Part shown: positions 58,547-64,000 of the stretch, piece after piece
Position numbering within the stretch: position 1 is the first letter of the stretch
How the letters are laid out: each line of letters begins with the position of its first letter
Source: Riptortus pedestris
Taxonomy: Eukaryota > Arthropoda > Insecta > Hemiptera > Alydidae
DNA length: 64,000 bases
Assembly: GCA_019009955.1 (NCBI GenBank)
Contig: CM032228.1
Span: 10,057,501 to 10,121,500 of the forward strand
Reading direction: 5' to 3'
The notes under the pieces: generated by a model
The model's input: the letters and a program-made list of their open reading frames with translations, nothing else
Told to the model about the DNA's origin: nothing
Database searches by the model: none
Position numbers and translations under genes: made by a program

Positions 58547-59290
58547 TTTGAGAGAAGCTCATAAAAACACAGTGTTGAAGTTTGTTCTAGCAAAGCTAAG
58601 TAGATACACTTTTTTTGTTGCATTCCTGAAGATGAACCTGAATCTTTTTATTTATAAGTTTTGTGATCTATTTAAGCAACTATTTATTAAAACTATTCAA
58701 TTGTAATACCTGCATTAAATAAAGAAGAGGCTAAATTCTGTCAATAATTATTAATTTTTTTAAAAAAAAATAACATGTTTACAGATCTATGAACTATTTT
58801 ACAATATTTTATCTTTGTATTACACTCGTTCATGGATTTTGTCTCTGGTAATAATTAGAAGTAATTAAATAGAATAAGTTTCATAAAAATTTGAAAGACT
58901 TTAGAATAAATGTTGTCATGTCAACTACCTCAATAGGAAAGGATGTTTATGATTAAAAGGTCAATCCTACCACTCTTATACATCCTTTATTTCAGGTAGA
59001 GTACTTCAGGCAACTTGCGCCTTCTTCCATGTGACTTAACAAATGGTTAAAAAACATCTAAACATATTAATAAATAACAGGGTTTATCTACTATTACTCA
59101 TTTTCAAACATATAAACAATTTAAAATTTTTAATAAGTTTAAGAAAGTCAAAGTTGAAATCAAGAATTTACTGGTTGCACAAACGATAAAACTAAATATA
59201 AAAACTAAAAACAAAGCTTGTACTATTCACATACAGAGAAATCATAAATAAGTACTGCCTAATAAATTTTAATATTTAACATTAAAAGGT
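58547..59290. other. Intergenic, no gene seen
   Basis: AT-rich sequence with no recognised repeat or exon. Confidence 0.45.
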
Positions 59291-59740
59291 GTGGAGGTCG
59301 AAATGAGGTACAAACCTTGAGGTGGAACGTACCGACACAATACATAAGTGGAACAGAGAATGGACGACATGTAACAAATCTTACAGCTTACATCAATACA
59401 TACCAAATATAACTCACAACAACTACAACACAATTAAGAGTCACCATCACAAATGCACACAATTTCTAACGTCACATGGACAGACAGGACATTATTTAAC
59501 AAGATTTAAAATTCAAGACAATGACAAATGTACTTGCGACTCACAACACAAACGTTTTTACATATACTTTTTGACTGTTCAACATTAAATCAAAATAGAT
59601 CAAACTTAATAATGAACATAATTTTAAAAAGAGGTAATTGGCCAGAACCCCCTTTATTATATTTAACAAATATAATAAAGAACTTATAAAGTTTATCGAA
59701 AGTATAGATACGGATGTAGCAAAAATACAGTAGAATGTAA
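59290..59740 (+). pseudogene. Non-LTR retrotransposon C-terminal fragment
   Basis: The frame starting at 59322 shows W-N-R-E-W-T and L-T-S-H-G-Q-T-G-H-Y-L-T-R-F followed by C-T-C-D, the post-RNase-H region of I/R1-like LINE ORF2. After one frameshift near 59580 it continues R-G-N-W-P-E-P-P and ends at TAA about 59688. It is 5'-truncated. Confidence 0.65.
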
Positions 59741-60739
59741 AGTTGATTGTAAGGAATGGGAATTATAATTCAATATATTTACCTTACATGGACTCGCAAA
59801 TTAAACATCGGTTGAGTTTTTATTTTATTTATTTTTTCATTTCATTTATTAATTTTATTTGTAATTATCTTACTTATTTTAATATTTTATTTTATTATTA
59901 TTTTTTATATTATATTCGAGTAGATAGTTGATTAACATGTATATATCCTAAAATAACAATGCATTTAAACATAATCATACATGTAATATGCCGTGTGGCA
60001 ATGGAACATGTATTCAAATAAATAACTCCTCATAGGGTTACAATGAGGAAAAAAAGATGGTCTCTACTGACAGGATGTCTTACAAAACAGTGCCTATTTG
60101 GGCAAGTCCAGCTACAACTGAGAAGAGAACATGCCTATGCACACCAGCCCCTCTTTTGTTGATGTTGTTCTTCAACATCTCCATCCATCTGTCCTTATCT
60201 GTTCTACCAAATCCATGTTCTTCGCTTTACTTTGAATTCTATTATGCTGGCATCTTGGCCTTTAGTATGTAATGCTTCTGCAGCTCACATGGCTTTGTGG
60301 GAAGGCGCTCTATCTGTTAGTCTTGCTCTTAACTTTCTTCTCCTATGATTTACTTATGAGCTGCTTGCAAGTACATCAAGAAATTCTACATACATCCAAC
60401 CTATCAAGTGGATTCACCGTTTTCTTTAGTTTTTAGGAAAAGTTGTTTCTATGAGCTTTGACTCCTATACCTCTACAAAGGCCAACCTTTCCCGGCAAAT
60501 GTATAACCTTCTCCTGCCTTGTCTCGCTCCCTCACCTTGCTTTAATTTAAGTTTGATATTCCAGAATTAGTACATTTAATTACTCAAAGAATTTAAAAAT
60601 ATCACTTCAATTTTACAGTGTATAGTGGAGGCTTTCATTCCTCTTTATTATTTTTATTAACAGAGGAAAAATTAAATTGTTCTAAAAACTAGGCTGGAAT
60701 GCATACAAATATTTCTGCAATGCATATGTTTCTCACTTT
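59741..60739. other. Intergenic, no gene supported
   Basis: The first part is AT-rich. The less AT-rich 60040-60540 part may be a decayed retroelement, but no motif is firm. Confidence 0.4.
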
Positions 60740-60955
60740 GGGGGTACAGGTTAGTCAAGGCATTGGTCTTAATCTGACATCGTAAACCTAGAGTGGTGAG
60801 TTCAATTTCCGTCTAGGCATATGTGAATTTCATTTAGTGACAAACTCATTAATAAAAATTCTTAGTCCCAACCTGGCTAGAAAAAGGTGGCAACCTGTAG
60901 ATAACCAATTCCAATTAGCCTTAGCATCATAAAGTGAATGTTAATACATAAATAA
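60740..60955 (+). repeat. tRNA-derived SINE, old copy
   Basis: Head GGGGGTACAGGTTAGTCAAG, B-box-like GAGTTCAATTTCC, then the GGCAACCTGTAGATAACC body and a TAATAAT tail. Clearly more diverged than the 40946 copy; no duplication seen. Confidence 0.75.
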
Positions 60956-61734
60956 TAATTTCTGGCTCAATTAAAATTAAATAATTTAGCTAAATTTATC
61001 AATATCTAAATAATGTAATGAATAAACCTCAATATTATTAATGTTGTAAGTCTATGCCAATCAAATGTGAATTGAATGGTAGAAGGTAATTTATTAGAAA
61101 ACACTTATGTCTCTTCTTCAACACATTTATTAATTCTCTTTACAAGTTTCAAATCATATTACTCCTCATGAGGAGATTTACAACAGGACATAACATAACT
61201 ACCTTCAGTTTTGGCAGCTATATCAATACTATCTACAAATGATTGACTGTTCAAAATTGTGCTCATTCCATTGAAATCGGCTGATATAATATTGATTATT
61301 TTCTTGCTCCCTCAACCGATTTCCAGATGAAGCACAATCAAATTAATTGAACAGAACTTTCTTACATCCTGTCTAATTAGTCTAATTTTGTTACATAATG
61401 AAACAATAAAAAATATAATGTTATTTTCTTCGATCTATATTAACACTATTAAGTATAAGTAAAAAAAAATTGCTCATGTTTTTTTGTTTTTCTATCAGAT
61501 TAAAAAAATCTCATGTCCAAATGCTTTATTTCTGTCCTTTTGCGAACAAATTTTTCCCTATATTATATTATGGTCTGCCTGCGTTCTTAATTAAATGGGT
61601 ATTCTTAATCAAGTAGAGGTTCTGTTCTGTGTGATTCTGTTTATGACTGAAAGCATAGACAGACCACTATATGTAACAGGTTGTAAGTGGTTCACAGTTT
61701 AGAAGTTTTTATTTAATTTCTTAGCTGTTTATCC
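60956..61734. other. Intergenic, no gene seen
   Basis: AT-rich, no recognised feature. Confidence 0.45.
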
Positions 61735-61960
61735 AACATATGGGGTGATCAACTTTTCCAGAATCTTAACCAAAATTGGGAATACGGAATTGATCTGCAA
61801 CTACAGGGTTGTCTAAGTCATGGGATCTTTTTTTCCTGTTGAAAACCACTACATTTGCTATTTTCCAGATTTTTGGAACAGTAAACATCCTGTTAGGCAG
61901 TCACTTAATAAATTGGTTAATTGTGCGGTAATGTTTTTTTAATTAGTTGGATGAATATCT
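61735..61960 (-). pseudogene. Non-LTR reverse transcriptase fragment
   Basis: On the minus strand, V-P-K-I-W-K-I-A-N-V-V-V ... K-K-R, then after a frameshift K-I-L-E-K-L-I, match the entry segment of the RT domain in Jockey-type elements (P-x-x-W-K-x-A ... K-x-x-E-x-x-I). Stops and frameshifts are present. Confidence 0.55.
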
Positions 61961-62082
61961 GGTATAAAGATAGTGCTCAGTCAGTATTCCAGATTTCTAC
62001 AGCGACCTCAAAGTCTTAACATCTAAGCTCGGAGCAGGGAGTAAAATCTTTACCCTGTGAAAATCTTGCTGATCCGTTTATT

Positions 62083-62155
62083 AGCAGATTTCCCTTAGGG
62101 GAATCGATCCTTCCTAGGAGATGACGAAAATGAGATTTGTTCCAAATTGTGTGTG

Positions 62156-62227
<72 letters not shown>

Positions 62228-62645
62228 CTGTTACCGCTCTAGGGGTCGCAATTTTTGTCTTATCTTTACAAACTTGAAATATAATCGTTTTATACAAAAA
62301 GAAAGATCAAGTTCGTCATCGGCTGAAATTGGACCAGGGTGAAAGGGGGAGAGAGAGTTTCGAAAATTATTAATATCTCCGTTATTATACTTCGGATCGA
62401 AAAATTGTATAGAACCAATCTTATTATGCTTATAAGGTTCTAAAAATGTTATGTACATGTTTTCACTATCTTGATTAACTGAGATATTTGCATTTTTTTA
62501 GTTTTAGGTCTTCAGTAAACCCTCACTCCTAATCATCTCATATTAACAATATTATCTATTATGTTTATTTGAAGCCTAAATACCAAATACTGTTCTCATT
62601 GAACTTTGCAGTAAATATCGTTTGTCGATCAGTATATGTTTTTGG
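62083..62645 (+). mobile_element. HINE-like element, hairpin end lost
   Basis: Starts AGCAGATTTCCCTTAGGGG, missing about 45 bp after the terminus. It has the longest (AT)n of the window (62158-62223), then the conserved body to about 62645. Confidence 0.75.
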
Positions 62646-63028
62646 AAATAAAGTATAGTATTCTACTGTCATAACAGTGTATAATCTCTTGCAGCCCAAT
62701 AAGCCAATCATATCATCGTATTATTCATTTGTGTAAAAATCGGCAATTTTTTTGACTCGGAGTTACACGAAAGATTAGCTGCACAACACTGTTCAATATT
62801 TTTCTTACTATTTCTATTGTCTTATCGGTAGCAAAGATCAATAAAATAAAGAGTAAAGAAGGATTAAACAGTTTAAAAATTTGATCGTATTGAGAATGTC
62901 ATATTAAGTTGTATTTAACTGGACACTTTAATTTTGATTCAAATACAAATTTTAGTTTAATTTTGGTTGTAGATGATGAAAGAAAAGTACTGATGCATAT
63001 ATAAAGGTGCCCCGCATTTAGCATTTTT

Positions 63029-63400
63029 AGCAGATTTCCCTCAAGGGTAGTCAGCAGTTGAGGTGGTATTCATGGAGCTATTTTCGACAAATTTCTTCAA
63101 ATGTCCATCGGTCCTATCTAGGAGCTGACGAAAATGAGGCCAGCGCTCTAGCAGTCGTAAGTTTTGTTTTTCGTTACCAAACTTGATATTTAAACGTTTA
63201 TGCAAAAATAAAGATCAAGTTCGTTAATGGCTAAAATCGGAAAGGGTAGAATGGGGGGGGGATTTCAAAAATTCTTAATGTCTCCGTTATTATCCATCGG
63301 TTCGAAAGATTGTATATAACCAATCTTATTCCAAATGTAATGTTCTATAAATGTAGTTATGTATGTTTTTTCACTTTCTTGATTATTAACTTTTAACTAT
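63029..63400 (+). mobile_element. HINE-like element, (AT)n and hairpin end lost
   Basis: Starts AGCAGATTTCCCTCAAGGG at 63029. The AT tract is deleted and the body fades by 63400. Confidence 0.65.
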
Positions 63401-63439
63401 TTATTTGGGGATTGATACAAATATAAAAAAATACAAAAT

Positions 63440-64000
63440 ATACATTATAAAAAATTCCTCTACACAATTAATAATTTGAGGTGCACACAATTCCATACTT
63501 GAGCGGGGGCTCCCTAACCCCAAAATTCAAAAATCATTAAGAAAGGTGCAAGCACCCTGAGAAGGAGTTCTCCCCGTCTACATGCCCAAAAAAAACTAAT
63601 ACATAATTAAAATAATACTCTTCACTAAAATATAAACGATCACGAATCCCGCCAAACTTCCTGGTCATGGAAACCGTTCGCCAAGTGGATTGCCTCCTCC
63701 TGCCTCAGCCAATGCCTTGTCTTCCACCCAGTCGTCTATTCCTCGCTGCAAATACGCCCCAGACTGTCCAGGAACCACGAAGAACCAGGATTGCCGTACT
63801 GCTCATGCATAAATCCCGCAATCCGTTGGCACTCTTCTTACACCAGACACCTTTGTAAGACAGGTCACTGGGAGTACTCGGACCATGGCTGGCTCAACCT
63901 CGGCGACCTGGGCAACTAACCTCTTCAGCTCCAACCTTTCATATTTTTCTTTCTTTCTCTGAAAGATGTCCTCCAATAGTCCCGCTGCATTAACAATATG
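63440..64000 (-). pseudogene. Probable LINE 3' end (C-terminus and 3' UTR), runs off the window
   Basis: Minus-strand frame from the window edge: G-L-L-E-D-I-F-Q-R-K-K-E-K-Y-E-R-L-E-L followed by V-R-V-L-P-V, reminiscent of the segment after the RT domain of R2/RTE-like LINEs. It stops at about 63808. A second frame (W-F-F-V-V-P-G, G-I-D-D-W-V-E-D-K-A-L-A-E-A) may be the same ORF after a frameshift. The GC content is much higher than around it, as expected of a recent TE. Assignment tentative. Confidence 0.4.

Overview
The window is insect nuclear DNA: AT-rich, with long introns and dense transposon debris. The winged-insect assignment rests on a split odorant-receptor (7tm_6) gene. The order cannot be told from this window. 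There is no sign of bacterial organisation such as operons, ribosome binding sites or CRISPR arrays. Exons were built by hand from splice signals and phase agreement, because almost none of the real genes is a single open frame.

Four host genes are supported. (1) Plus strand, 4707-14255: the C-terminal two thirds of an insect odorant receptor, five exons with matching phases. Its introns have collected LTR, Merlin, HINE, Helitron and SINE insertions. (2) Minus strand, 16860-19774: a two-exon gene for a secreted Pro/Gly/Asn-rich repeat protein, with a TATA box and a six-codon first exon. (3) Minus strand, 29428-39198: a complete five-exon gene for a TMIE (transmembrane inner ear) homologue of 185 residues, the mechanotransduction-channel accessory subunit. 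(4) Minus strand, 43697-54671: eight exons (488 codons) of a coiled-coil TPH-family axonemal protein best matching CFAP210/CCDC173. Its last one or two exons are unresolved. Odorant receptor, TMIE and a ciliary axoneme protein are all sensory-organ genes, but shared regulation is only a guess.

The rest is mobile DNA. The dominant repeat is a 0.7-1.0 kb non-autonomous family. It has subterminal inverted repeats (AGCAGATTTCCC), a GC hairpin close to one end, an internal (AT)n tract at a fixed place and T-rich insertion sites, which is the structure of Helentron-associated elements (HINE/DINE-1-like). About twenty copies or fragments lie between 1.8 and 63.4 kb. Also present are canonical Helitrons (A|TC...CTAG|T), two Merlin DNA transposons with 8-bp target duplications, a tRNA-derived SINE family, two solo LTRs, a Copia gag relic, and several non-LTR retrotransposon tails including one LINE nested in another. 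Insertion order can be read at several places, for example SINE within Helitron within HINE within the odorant-receptor intron.

Layout: 0-1.5 kb nested LINEs; 1.8-4.6 kb HINE fold-back and Merlin; 4.7-14.3 kb odorant receptor; 15-16 kb palindrome and Jockey tail; 16.8-19.8 kb secreted repeat protein; 20-28 kb HINE-rich region with a Merlin at 26.2 kb; 29.4-39.2 kb TMIE; 43.4-54.7 kb CFAP210-like gene; 55-64 kb intergenic sequence with a Helitron carrying ~300-bp tandem repeats, LINE tails and HINEs.
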